Notes: generated by a model not told the origin, from the sequence alone. Shown: positions 35,601 to 44,280, counted from the first letter of the stretch. The stretch: 64,000 bases of DNA from Hemicordylus capensis (GCF_027244095.1 NC_069657.1:149106857-149170856), one strand, 5' to 3'. Translations and numbers: made by a program.

Positions 35601-36130
35601 GCACTCCGGGCCCCAGCGAGCCCCACGTCTGGTTTTTGCCTTCTTTGAACAGAGTCTCCCCAACTGGGTCTGCAAGGAAGAACAGCAAAAGGCGGGGGGG
35701 CCTGATGAGCACAAAGCCAGCCCGATCCCGGCCCCCAGCCCAGCAGCTCGCGGCGCTTTGGGGGACAAGGTCCCTTCCCTGAGCCAGCCTTGCTCGAGGT
35801 TCCCCTGCCGCCAGGCTCCGCCACTCTGCCTCTCCTCCCCCCACCCCCGAGCGGCAAGCCCCTTTGAAGCCAGGAAACGCGTCCAGGAAAGAGGAAATCC
35901 GACTTCCGACGGCAGCCGTCGGGGCAGCTTTAAATAGGGACGCGGCTCGGCGCGTCTGTCTGCCCAGGAGCGCCACGAAGCAGCCCTCCAGGAGCAAGCG
36001 CCTGGGTGGTGGCCGTGGGGAGCGGGACGGGACGGATCCCGCTCGGGGAAGGCGCCCCCGGGCGTCGCTCCCCCGCCCTACCTGGCAGGTACATGTTGAG
36101 CAGCAGGGTCCGCGCGGCGCCGCGTCTCAT
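25664..36130 (-). CDS. FEV: FEV (Pet-1) ETS-family transcription factor, three coding exons
   Basis: Nuclear ETS-domain transcription factor. In vertebrates it drives the serotonergic programme (tryptophan hydroxylase, serotonin transporter) by binding GGAA sites. Coding exons on the minus strand are 36130-36082, 35669-35595 and 26166-25664 (49+75+503 = 627 bases, 208 residues plus TAG). Junctions are CCAG|GTAGG, TTGCAG|ACCCAG, AAAAAG|GTAAGG and TTTCAG|GCAGTG. Residues 1-42 (NMYLPDPVG, then VQKG) match the human N-terminus closely. The ETS domain is about residues 46-127 ([12 protein letters not shown] to YAYKFDF) with the recognition-helix stretch [11 protein letters not shown], whose two arginines (about 102 and 105) contact DNA in this family. 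The C-terminus ends in SHYH as in human FEV. It is about 30 residues shorter than my recollection of the human protein because the alanine-rich runs are absent. Identification is by remembered homology. Transcript ends are not defined. Confidence 0.96.
26670..26780 (-). mobile_element. tRNA-derived SINE fragment (C-Ala type, tail part)
   Basis: ATGAAGCTGCCTTCTACTGAG, GTCAGACCATTGGTGCATCT and CTGACTGGCAGCTTCTCGAG are the antisense tail of this SINE. The tRNA head is missing. Confidence 0.7.
27123..27452 (-). mobile_element. hAT-like nonautonomous element (family C)
   Basis: Starts CAGAGGTGCACCTAGATAAT and ends GGGGTAAGAGCACCACTG, the reverse of the 21.0-kb copy, with AGACTAAAGAGGATTGGG inside. 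No target duplication is readable. Confidence 0.75.
29160..29395 (-). mobile_element. tRNA-derived SINE, family A, in FEV intron 2
   Basis: Antisense copy: ATCTTCCTCCAAGGATTTCAG, then CTCACAACAACCCTGTGAGG, then GAACCCAGGTGGTCTCC and CCTACTCCAATACTAGACC. Confidence 0.85.
29600..29670 (+). mobile_element. Sauria-type SINE head fragment
   Basis: CAGTGCAGCGGGGAAACGACTTG, CAAGTAAGAGGTTGCTG and TCCGAATCCCCGCTC give the tRNA-like head. The tail is absent. It is followed by SINE-associated sequence (CCAAATGCAAACCAGGACCC) also seen near 57.24 kb. Confidence 0.6.
29945..30050. mobile_element. Fold-back MITE fragment
   Basis: GAGGTTCCCAGCCTTCGG and AAGGGTGGGAACCCC form inverted ends around the recurrent GATGGGAGTTGTAGTC motif. 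Confidence 0.6.
30690..30895. repeat. Amniote interspersed repeat, unassigned family
   Basis: TGCATAGGATTGCAC, GAGTAAGTCCTCTTGACCTCG and GAGATCAATGGGTCCC resemble a common reptile repeat that includes the phrase 'AAGTCCCATTGA...TCAATGGG'. Confidence 0.45.
31562..31676. mobile_element. Fold-back MITE
   Basis: TGGCTCTCTAGATGTTGCTGG pairs with CAGCAACATCTAGAGAGCTG across a short loop; a clear hairpin. Confidence 0.75.
31840..31925 (+). mobile_element. CR1/L2-like LINE 3' end
   Basis: GGGCCACTGTGCGAAACAGG, GGACTAGATGGGCCTTGG and CTGATCCAGGAAGGCTGTTC. Confidence 0.8.
32590..32800 (-). mobile_element. Two L2-like LINE 3' ends in antisense, with (TTTA)n
   Basis: A (TTTA)n run, TTTTTATACCGCCCTAACCC, then a second ATTTATATACCGCCTTTCATT with AAGGCGATTTACATAAAAAT. 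Both read as reversed GGCGGTATAAA-type LINE tails. Confidence 0.65.
34590..34660 (-). mobile_element. L2-like LINE 3' tail
   Basis: TTATTTATTCGATTTTTATACC then GCCCTTCCGAAATGGCTCAG, the antisense tail also present at 54.4 kb. Confidence 0.7.
35595..35669 (-). CDS. FEV: FEV coding exon 2
   Basis: A 75-base exon encoding residues 17-42 ([13 protein letters not shown] to GPGVQKG), close to the human segment DPVGDGLFKDGKN to SPAVQKG. The acceptor is TTCCTTGCAG ending at 35670 and the donor is GTAAGG starting at 35594. Both flanking introns are phase 1, so exon 1, this exon and exon 3 join in one frame. The exon 1-2 intron is only 412 bases. Confidence 0.93.
36082..36130 (-). CDS. FEV: FEV coding exon 1
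   Basis: Starts at the ATG at 36130-36128 and encodes [16 protein letters not shown] plus the first base of an Asp codon. NMYLP is shared with human FEV. The exon ends CCAG|GTAGG at 36082, a good donor in phase 1. It lies within the GC-rich promoter region. The 5' UTR continues to higher coordinates with no clear TATA box, so the transcription start is not placed. Confidence 0.92.
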
Positions 36131-36340
36131 GGCAGCTCTGCGCGCACTCGGCGCCCGCGGCGGGTATTATCGCCTTCGCCGCCTGGGCAAGAGGCTGGTT
36201 CTTCGCGAGTCTGCTGCCGCCGCCGGTCCCCACCCGGGGAGGCAGCGCTCGGGGGGACTGGAGGGGGGCGGCGGGGGGAGGCCGTCTCCAGGCAACGGGC
36301 GAGGGGCGCGGGGCCCGGGCGCCTGCAATTTCCTCTGCGC

Positions 36341-36350
36341 TTTAATTAAA
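36341..36350. promoter_or_regulatory. Palindromic homeodomain-type motif TTTAATTAAA upstream of FEV
   Basis: A perfect 10-base palindrome with a TAATTA core inside otherwise very GC-rich sequence, about 215 bases upstream of the FEV ATG. TAATTA is the classical homeodomain and LIM-homeodomain core. LMX1B and other homeodomain factors act upstream of FEV in serotonergic neurons. Binding here is inference. Confidence 0.4.
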
Positions 36351-36365
36351 GGCGCGGCGCTGGCG

Positions 36366-36371
36366 CTTATC
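36366..36371 (-). promoter_or_regulatory. GATA-type motif (GATAAG) upstream of FEV
   Basis: The minus strand reads GATAAG about 236 bases upstream of the ATG. A second GATAA core lies at 36167-36171, about 37 bases upstream of the ATG. Published work on human FEV describes direct GATA-factor input to its proximal promoter; that these sites are the orthologous ones is inference. Confidence 0.4.
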
Positions 36372-36814
36372 GGCCCATCGGACTTTAATAAAGTTTCCCC
36401 CGTTAAAGATCGCCGTTTCTATGGAGAGCGGCAGCCGCGGCCGCTGCCTTTTCCGCCTCCTTAACTCTTTGCAAACAGGCAGCGCCCGCCGCCTGGCCAG
36501 CCGGGCCCTCTCCTGGCGGCGCTTCTGCTCCAGCGCCTCTGAGCTAACAAGGAAACGAGCCCCGGCCGCGGGCGGCAGAGGCCCCTAATGGGCCTTTAAC
36601 CTGAAAGCGATGCGCCCTCCTCCTCTTCCCCAGCCGAGCGGCAGCCGCCACTCAGGAGCAGCTCGGCTCCCGCGGCCTGGGGGGCGTGCGCGGGGCGAAG
36701 AAGGCTCAGGGCAGGAGGACAGCTCGGCCCGACTCCCTCCGCCGCCCCTCGTCGTCAGGACCTAAGAAGAAGAGAGAGCTCCCCGGCGGGGTATGCTCAA
36801 GGCAGGGCCCTGAG

Positions 36815-37172
36815 CCCTGGAGTCCAGCATCCTGTTTCCCAGCTAGGTCTGCAGGCGGGGGACCCACGTGGGGGACACGATCGCAACAGCTTTCCTCTGC
36901 TGTTCGCCTGACTCCTCAGCAGCTAGTATTCAGAGCTATACACTGCCTCTGAACATGGAGGTTCCACTTAACTGTCGCGGCTAGCTGGTGCTGGTTGTTG
37001 ATGGTCTTAACTTCTAGGAACTTGTATGATCCTTTAAAAAAAAACAACCATCTAAGCTTGGGATGTTGCTTTCACTCAGTTCCTTACCTCCACTGCTTTT
37101 TTTAAATTTTTTTTTAAATACCCATTTAACATAATTATATTTAAATATATATCCTGATCTCTCAACTGGTTG
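36815..37172 (-). mobile_element. LINE 3' region plus flanking segment (copy 1 of a duplicated block)
   Basis: GTCCAGCATCCTGTTTCCCA and ATACACTGCCTCTGAACATGG are antisense LINE 3' UTR. From 36959 onward the sequence is repeated at 37657-37861. Confidence 0.6.
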
Positions 37173-37656
37173 GATAACAATACATTAAAAAAAACCCCCA
37201 AAAACCCACACTCGGATGGTATGTGGCCATTTAGACCCAAAGTTAGAAAGATGGCACTATCAGTCTGTTGGTGCAAAATCAAAAGAAATATTGTTCTGGG
37301 AGTCTAACAGACGTATGTGGCAAAGGTTGTGGATTTAGGGCCCACCCATGTCATCATCTAATGAAGCCACCAACACTTATGCCACAATGGATCTATCAGG
37401 CAGGCTTTAAGGGCACCAGGTATGCCTGTGTGAATAATGGCATGATGTGGGAAGGAGTTCTTAAGGACTGAAAACCTTTTCTTCCATAACCCTCACAACA
37501 CATCTAAAAGGTAGACTAGACAAGTATTATCCCCTCATTGTAGTTGGCAGCAGGGGAGATGGGGCCTGAGAGGTGAAGCAGCTTGCACAATGATGCCACC
37601 CATGACCGATCCGAGATCTAAGCTGGGCACTTCCCATTTGAAAGAGCTACCTTAAG

Positions 37657-37861
37657 AGGTTCCACTTAACTATCGCGGCTAGTTGGTGATGGTTGTTGAT
37701 GGTCTTAACTTCCATGAACTTGTATGAGCCTTTAAAAAAAAAACAGTCATCTAAGCTTTGGATGTTGCTTTCACTCCGTTCCTTACCTCCACTGCTTTTT
37801 TAAAAAATATCCATTTAACATAATTATATTTAAATATATATCCTGCTCTCTCAACTGGTTG
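37657..37861. repeat. Second copy of the 36959-37172 block
   Basis: Direct repeat, about 90% identical by eye, of AGGTTCCACTTAACTRTCGC through ATATATATCCTGMTCTCTC to CAACTGGTTG, offset by 698 bases. Confidence 0.85.
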
Positions 37862-38075
37862 CCCTTAAGAGCTACTCAACACCCGCCCTCTGAGATATCA
37901 CAACTGCTCTAAAGCTCCACTCAGTCCCTTTTTGTACCCCTAATGAAGAGACACAACACAGACCGTATTCTACCCTCTTCCTTCCTCCAGGGGTTTCCTG
38001 CTGTGTCGTTTGCTAGAAAAGGAAATCAGAGGAGGATAAGGATAGCTTGCAACCGTTCTCCACCATTTCACCACG

Positions 38076-38170
38076 ATTTCCAGAAATCAAGGGTCCAGGA
38101 AATCTTTTCCTGAAGGTTTTTCCATTTCCAGAAATCAAGGGTCCAGGAAATCTTTTCCTGAAGGTTGTTA
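38076..38170. repeat. Two-copy 48-bp tandem repeat
   Basis: ATTTCCAGAAATCAAGGGTC... to TTTTCCTGAAGGTT occurs at 38076 and again at 38124 with near identity. Confidence 0.9.
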
Positions 38171-38394
38171 TGTCTTCCAAGACGTGATGGTATTGTATCT
38201 TGAATCTCAGCATCCATCCAGTGGTCAGTGGCAATGAGTTCCACAGATCAGCTCTTCTGCTTGGAAAATATACAACAGAAAAAACACATTTTCTTGTGTG
38301 TGAACTAGGTCTCTTCAATATGTTGCTTGGGGAAAACCTGGGTCCCATTTTTTCTTGTCCTTGTTTACCAGGCACCCCCTTGTCTGTGGCCACC

Positions 38395-38530
38395 TAATGG
38401 CACAGCAAGGAAGTAAGTTGCCTAGGAAGCAAGAGGTTGCTGGTTCGAATCTCCGCTGAAACCCCTATATCGGCCAGCAGCTGGCTCTGTGTTCGCCAGG
38501 ACACACGACACAACTTTACCTTTTACACCT
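38395..38530 (+). mobile_element. Sauria-type SINE with large internal deletion
   Basis: Head CACCTAATGGCACAGCAAGG and GGTTGCTGGTTCGAATCTCCGC joins via CCCCTATATCGGCCAGCAG directly to the Bov-B-like end GTTCGCCAGGACACACGACA and TTTACCTTT tail. The central body is missing. Confidence 0.82.
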
Positions 38531-38824
38531 TGGACGTGTACACAGCACAGAGACATCTAGTGGCTGTATGAGGGAAAGCACAGACATATTTTACTATTAA
38601 GGGACCAGGAGGCAACACAACATAGTTCTGTCAGTGCGTTTTGGGCAGTAAGCTGAAAGACGGCCGCGGTGAGGCTGGATGACTGGAAAGAACAATGTCC
38701 TGCAAGGTCACCTCTCTTCCTTTCAGAGATGATGACTCTGGCAATAACTGGGCAAAGAGGCACCTTATATGGAAGTGGCTCTCTTCCATTTAGCACAGCA
38801 GTGGAGAGCATATACCCCTGTTTC

Positions 38825-39735
38825 CAGAGGCATATCTAGGGAAAATAGCGCCTAGGGCAAGCACTGAAATTGCGCCCCCTGTTCAAACATCTTACACCCA
38901 TCTTTCAGATAACTTTACCATAATATCAGCTAAAAATACAAGTCAAGCTCATTAATCTTTTAATATTTCAAAAACTATTTAGCAGTAGATGTAGCCAGAC
39001 CAAAAAATGCTGGGAAACTACAAATTTCAGTATTCTGTGGCTCATGAAATACCCAAATACTATGTGGAGGTGTACTTGGAAAACTAAACAGTGGTGCCTG
39101 TCTAATTCTCTACTATGCATTGTAGCATCACTGTTAAATAAGTTTTAAAAATAAATGGAGAATTTGACTTTTCCCAGATACTCTGGAAATAATTAAAGGA
39201 TATGCAGAGTAAACTGTGCCACTGCTTGGAATATGTTCTAGTATTTCAGAAAGACAGTTAAAATGAGAGAAAGAGAGCAAGAAACTCCCAGTGGGCCTTA
39301 ATAGTAAGGATTTCACACTGATTCAAAGACAAACTCACCATTAATAGCCATATTATTAAGACATCACATTTAACTCACTTATCACAAGAAGCAAAGTAAG
39401 AGCAAATGAATACAATCCTAGCTCATAAGCCTGGCATGGCCTAGGGCAGGCCTGCTCAACTTAGGCACCCCAGCTGTTTTTGGACAACTACTCCCATAAT
39501 TCTCAGCCACAGCAGCCAATAGCCAGGAATTATGGGAATTGTAGGCCAACATCTGCAGGAGGGCCGAAGTTGAGCAGGCCTGGCCTAGGGCCTCACAGAG
39601 GCCATTTGAGCATGCTCAGTGGCCATTTTGTTTTCGGCGGCCATTTAATTTTTTATTTTATTTTAAGAAATGGCACCCCCTTCAAGTGGCGCCTGGGGCA
39701 CGTGCCCTGCCTGCCCCACCCTAGATACGCCCCTG
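38825..39735 (-). mobile_element. hAT-like nonautonomous element (family F) with exact target duplication
   Basis: 911 bp from CAGAGGCATATCTAGGG to CCCTAGATACGCCCCTG, flanked on both sides by CCTGTTTC (38817-38824, 39736-39743). Carries a nested MITE at 39447-39582. Shares most of its length, in inverted orientation, with the element at 58113-59193. No transposase frame seen. Confidence 0.9.
39447..39582. mobile_element. Nested hAT-like MITE with exact target duplication
   Basis: 136 bp with perfect ends CAGGCCTGCTCAACTT / AAGTTGAGCAGGCCTG and flanks GCCTAGGG (39439-39446, 39583-39590). Inserted inside the 38825-39735 element, so it is younger than its host. Confidence 0.93.
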
Positions 39736-39789
39736 CCTGTTTCAACCTAGCGTAGCACCCCTTCCAGTGACTGTGGCTGGTGCCTCCCT

Positions 39790-39930
39790 TGCATGTCTTT
39801 TTAGACTATGATCCCTTTTGAGACCGGGGACCATTTTCACATTCCTCTTGCTGTGTAAACTGCTTTGTGAACTTATTGTTGAAAGGCAGGTAGTGGTGGT
39901 GGTGGTGATGATGATGATGATGATTTTATT
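39790..39930 (+). mobile_element. L2-like LINE 3' end
   Basis: TAGACTATGATCCCTTTTGAGACCGGG and GTGTAAACTGCTTTGTGAAC, ending in (TGG)n(TGA)n. Confidence 0.65.
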
Positions 39931-39939
39931 ATAGAATTG

Positions 39940-40677
39940 CCATGTATAATTATATATTGTACATGGAAAAACTTCACTCCAATTCCCATTGCCAAAAACT
40001 AATTAAATCGGACCCTGGTAAAAATTAGTTTGCAAGACCACTCAGAGCTTCCCAGAAGCCTGGGACAAAATGAAACTATAGAAGCTTAAGGTAAGCATAT
40101 ATGTACCCAATATGTTCATAGACCATGCTTAAACCCAAATGCAGAAACAAAACTTTTAACTTAATTCTGGTGTTTGATGCAATATGGCAAACATGCAGGG
40201 CCATCACAAACCCTAAGCTCTCCTCATCAGCCTACCCTCACTCTGTTGGCAGAGGGGTCCCAGCTCCATTGTCTGCCATTGGTTACACTGCATGATCTCA
40301 CGCAGAAAGGGTTAGGGTGGCTTTGAACTAGTCCACTGCTAAGGAGGACAGAACTTGAATGTCACGGCCCTTTAACATTTTTGTTAAATTAAGCTATGGT
40401 CTAAACACTATGGGTGTCCAAATAACATCTTGTGGATGCAGGTTAATGAAACAATTTCTGTTTCAGTTTCAGAACTTTTTATTTATTTATGGGATGGCTA
40501 TTTTGATGTGATGGTTATACTGTGCTGATGTGGTAGGCTCCTTGTAAGCCAGGGACCAGTCCCAGAACAAATGAGGAGAGGGGGATAATTTCTTTTACAT
40601 GAATGTAAGACATCTCAGATCTGATTTGCTTTCATTAATATATTTATTATATATCAGATAGATCTGATCAGATAGAT

Positions 40678-40724
<47 letters not shown>

Positions 40725-41335
40725 CTGACCTGTCAATATAAATCATTTAAAGGGAAGCTAGTTAGAAACAAGAGTTGCTGATATGAGCCCCCAGAATTTG
40801 TTTCAGAAGCTGCTTTCAGATTCCAGAATCCAAGAGTTCTATAACTTTCGATAACTACTCTCCACACATGTAAACTGGCAAGGAAGTGAGGTGCCTCTGA
40901 ACATGTTCAGAGTGCTGCACCACAGCTGGGTCTCACACATCAAGGATTCCCAGAGCAAAAATGTCTTCCAGGTAGACAGGTTCTATTACCTCTCTTTAAA
41001 ATTAAAAATGGATAGCTTGTGAACACTAACACTAAAATAAATATTTGGAAATGTGTGAGGTTAAACATTTTATTCAGTTTAGCATGGGTCATAAGCATGC
41101 TTGCACACACAAAGTTCCTCAAAGGTTTCCAGTAGTCTGGGACAAAATGAAACTAGAGGCCCCAAATGAAGCCATTTTGTCTTAGACAACTGGTAACCTT
41201 TGAGTAGTCTTCAGTGCTAGCTTGCAGAAAGCTACCATATATGTTTTCTGAATAAATATAACACATACTCCATTGGTAACCAGCATTGTGGTATTATGTG
41301 GTTTCCTTACTACCTGCTACCTGAATCCACTTCTT
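39940..41335. other. Intergenic; (AC)n only
   Basis: A long (AC)n tract lies at 40679-40722. Nothing else recognised. Confidence 0.5.
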
Positions 41336-41339
41336 CCTC

Positions 41340-41436
41340 AGGCCAGTCACTTCTCTCTCAGCCTAACCTACTTCACAGGCTCTGGGCTCCTTGGAGGAAG
41401 AGCGGATATAAAATGTAGATAATAATAATAATAATT
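41340..41436 (+). mobile_element. tRNA-derived SINE 3' half (family A)
   Basis: CCAGTCACTTCTCTCTCAGCC, CCTACTTCACAGGCTCTGGG and AGGAAGAGCGGATATAAAAT, ending in an (AAT)n tail into which an R4-like LINE continues. Confidence 0.85.
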
Positions 41437-41940
41437 GAAAAAGTTGAAGAAAATGAAGATGTAAAGATATTATGGGACTTCCAACTACAAACAGACAAAC
41501 ATCTGCCACACAACACACCAGATATAACTGTAGTCAAGAAGAAAGAAAAACAAGTCAAAATAATCGACATAGCAATACCAGGGGATAGCAGAATAGAAGA
41601 AAAAGAAACAGAAAAAAATCACAAAATACAAAGATCTACAAATTGAAATGGAAAGGCTGTGGCAGAAAAAGACCAAAATAATCCCAGTGGTAATTGGCAC
41701 CCTGGGTGCAGTTCCAAAAGACCTTGAAGAGCACCTCAATACCATAGGGGCCACAGAAATCACCATCAGCCAATTACAAAAAGCAACTTTACTGGGAACA
41801 GCCTATATTCTGCGACGATATCTATAACAACAGCAACAACATTGACAATAACATTATTGGGAAGGACTCGATGTCTGGATAAAACAAACCAGTCAATAAC
41901 ACCTGTCTGACTGTGTAAACAACAACAACAACAACAACAA
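41437..41940 (+). mobile_element. R4-clade LINE, 5'-truncated, ORF C-terminus and 3' tail
   Basis: From 41437 the plus strand encodes LWDFQLQTDKHLPHNTPDIT and VKIIDIAIPGDSRIEEKE, then after one frameshift near 41620 KITKYKDLQIEMERLWQKK, IIPVVIGTLGAVPKDLEEHL and LLGTAYILRRYL with TAA at 41825-41827. This is the endonuclease-side C-terminal region typical of R4/Dong-like LINEs (the PD..VV.KK...IIDIAIPGD motif resembles a restriction-like endonuclease). The 3' tail TTGGGAAGGACTCGATGTC matches 11113. It ends in (AAC)n/(AAT)n. Confidence 0.8.
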
Positions 41941-42069
41941 TAATTAATAATAACAAAAAACTCGGGAACTGGGTAAGAAGGGCTGGCTGATGCTCCCTAG
42001 AAGATCATATTCTTTTCCTCAATTCAAGCAGCTTTTAGCACCTAATATGAAGTCCCCAGAAGGGTATAA

Positions 42070-42226
42070 GGGTCTCCCAAGGTGTGGCTTGAGAGCACAT
42101 GATACAGCAACCTTGCCAAAGCTAAGCTGGTCTAGGCCTTGTTTATACCTGGATGGGAAACTGCCTGGGAACACCACCTTGAGCTCAATGATGGAAGAAA
42201 CGGGATAGAAGTGTAATGAATAATCA
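42070..42226 (+). mobile_element. 5S rRNA-derived SINE/retroposon
   Basis: AAAGCTAAGCTGGTCTAGGCC and TACCTGGATGGGAAACTGCC then TGGGAACACC align with the 5S rRNA internal promoter (AGCTAAGCAGGGTCGGGCC ... TGGATGGGAGACCGCCTGGG). Sequence from about 42070 is collinear with the 5S 5' half. After the 5S part comes a CCTTGAGCTCAATGATGGAA tail ending GGATAGAAGTGTAATGAAT. Clearly diverged, so a retroposon, not a working 5S gene. Confidence 0.8.
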
Positions 42227-42239
42227 GTTTCCCAGGTCA

Positions 42240-44280
42240 GTTGTCTATTTGAGAAGGTAGATAGGACCACTTCCTTTTACCCCCTGGTGCCACCTCAAGA
42301 TCTTCCAGGAAGTGGCTGCTGAGAGACTCCCTGCTGCCTCATATGATTCTAGGTCCCCAACAGTGTGAGGGAAAAGGTAAGTCTGAGCCACCTGAGTCCC
42401 ATGCCCAAAATGATAGCCTTTATCTGTTTCTCTTCTCTCCTCCTCTTGGCTCCAGCACATCTTCTCCAGGCTGCAACTGTTGTGTTGATCCTACACGAAC
42501 TGAGGATTCTGATGCTTTCGCCTTTCATGCCCCAGACTTGCTTTAGCTGCCTGAGTCTTATTAATCAGCCGCAGGCAACTGAAAACAAGCCCAGCACAGG
42601 TAGGGTACCTGGAGCAGACTAGAAGTGTTGGGATGGGGTTCATGATCCCCAAAGCCTCCCCACCACACTGCCTCTGAAGAGCACATGAAGCAAAGCAACA
42701 TCTGAGCAGGCAAAAGGAGATGTGAGTTAGTTACAACATCCTCCCTTCCCTTTCCCCCGGATGGAGATGACCGTTTGGCTTGCAAGACATGCCGTGAGTG
42801 CTTCACCAAGATCTTTTGGAAGCTAAGGAGGCTCCCAGCTGCTGTCCTAAATCCAAATTTTAAGGCAGAAATTCTGTGGGGAAAATATTAAAGAGGTCAG
42901 AGATCCATAATGCATCTGTGTCAGGTTTCTCAGTCCTGTGCATGGCATGAAGAGGGTTTTACAGCAACTTGGAACAGATAGGCTGGGCAAGGAAAGCAGA
43001 AGAGAGTCAGCTAGGCTTACATATTTACTATTCCAGTGTAAGAGTGCAGGAGTGTATCTATTCTGCATGAAAAATAAAAATATCTATACCCAGGTAATCT
43101 AAACTTTGCACCAGGAAAAGCTAGATTCTTCCTCAGGTATAACACAAGCAAATAAATCAAATTGGCATATATTCACTTTGCCAAATTTGATTCTGCTTGT
43201 TCTAGCCCTGGAGAAGGTTTACCTGCTTCACTACCATGGACAAACTGCTCAGTGCTTCATCTAACTTCTATATTTTTTTTCAGGCATTATTCATACACTT
43301 TGCAGCCATAAGGACTAGAACCTTGCATTTTATTTCAAAGAAGGAAAGAAGAGGGACAGCTGATATTCGCAGGATGCTGAATTCCAAACTCAGACCCATG
43401 TTCTATACTTGCATGACATGACCATGTAATTGCAGGATATACAGTCAGCCCTGGAACATGTCATGATTTAAAAAGTCTGCTGCAACCCATGGGGAGTATG
43501 TAACCACAATCAACCCTGACATCTCTGGGATTAAGAAACAGGGTCTGCTGATCAGATGATGTGGTTTTCCAGGTGGGAATGCACTTTGGTAGTTCATATT
43601 TTGTTTTGTTCTGTTTAGCAACTAACCTCTGCTTGTGGGGTTTTCCATGATATAACCCTAACCCTCATTTTCTGTGTAACTGTGTCTGACCCGGGAGACC
43701 AACTGGGTAAAGGAACTGCCAAGAAAGCGTGTGGGAGGCTTGAGAGGGTGAAGGGGAGAGGGTGGACATGCCTGCTAGCAGTGGGATGAGCTGAGGCTGC
43801 CTGGCTGATTCAGTGAAGGGGAATTTACAATGCATCCAGGATCACACCTATGCATTCTGTGTCCATTAACCCAGGAGCACTGCCACTCCTTGACCTGCAC
43901 CCACGATAACTGACATGGATTAGAAACCTCCCCCCTCTTTGTCTGTAGAGACATGCTGAAAAGGAAAGGGGGGGTCTTCTACCCCTTAAACCACCATCAC
44001 AATGAGAACAACAACAGAGGCAAAAGGTCTTTAATCCATGTGAAGCGTTGATGCCCTAGGCTGACCTGCCTATTCTCAGCAGCTTTTAAAACAATCTCAT
44101 GCCCAGTCAGAACTACAAGGCCGTGGCTCCCTTTAAAACAAAAAGATCAGCTTCACAAAGCTGCCCCCACCGTCTTCCTCTGTCCTGCAACAGGTTCTAA
44201 GCGTGGTGCACCACCACCACCCCTTGTTCCTACTTACCTGTGGGCCTGCTCAGGGCAAAAGCTGACGTGGCCTTAGCAGG
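42240..44280. other. Intergenic, nothing recognised
   Basis: No supported exon, RNA gene or repeat family recognised. Confidence 0.5.

Larger units (their letters stand above)
35500..36800. promoter_or_regulatory. FEV: CpG-rich promoter region of FEV
   Basis: Base composition changes sharply to GC-rich with frequent CG dinucleotides, surrounding FEV exons 1 and 2 and extending about 650 bases upstream of the start codon. The flanks are AT-richer and repeat-laden. The island was judged by eye; no observed/expected CpG value was computed. Long reading frames on both strands here reflect lack of AT-rich stops and are not taken as genes. Confidence 0.75.

Noticed and set aside
35597-35997. FEV exon 2 read as one long 180-codon exon
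   Set aside because: Consensus donor and acceptor at 35594 and 35670 bracket exactly the part that matches FEV; the rest has no similarity.
35455-36464. Several 130-180 codon frames over the FEV promoter on both strands
   Set aside because: GC-rich DNA has few stop codons. The only supported coding segments are FEV exons 1 and 2 on the minus strand.
38013-38393. 126-codon minus-strand frame with repeated FRKRFPGPLISGN
   Set aside because: The repetition comes from a 48-bp tandem duplication; no protein family recognised.
42085-42190. Functional 5S rRNA gene
   Set aside because: Too many substitutions from the near-invariant vertebrate 5S and a fused LINE-like tail.
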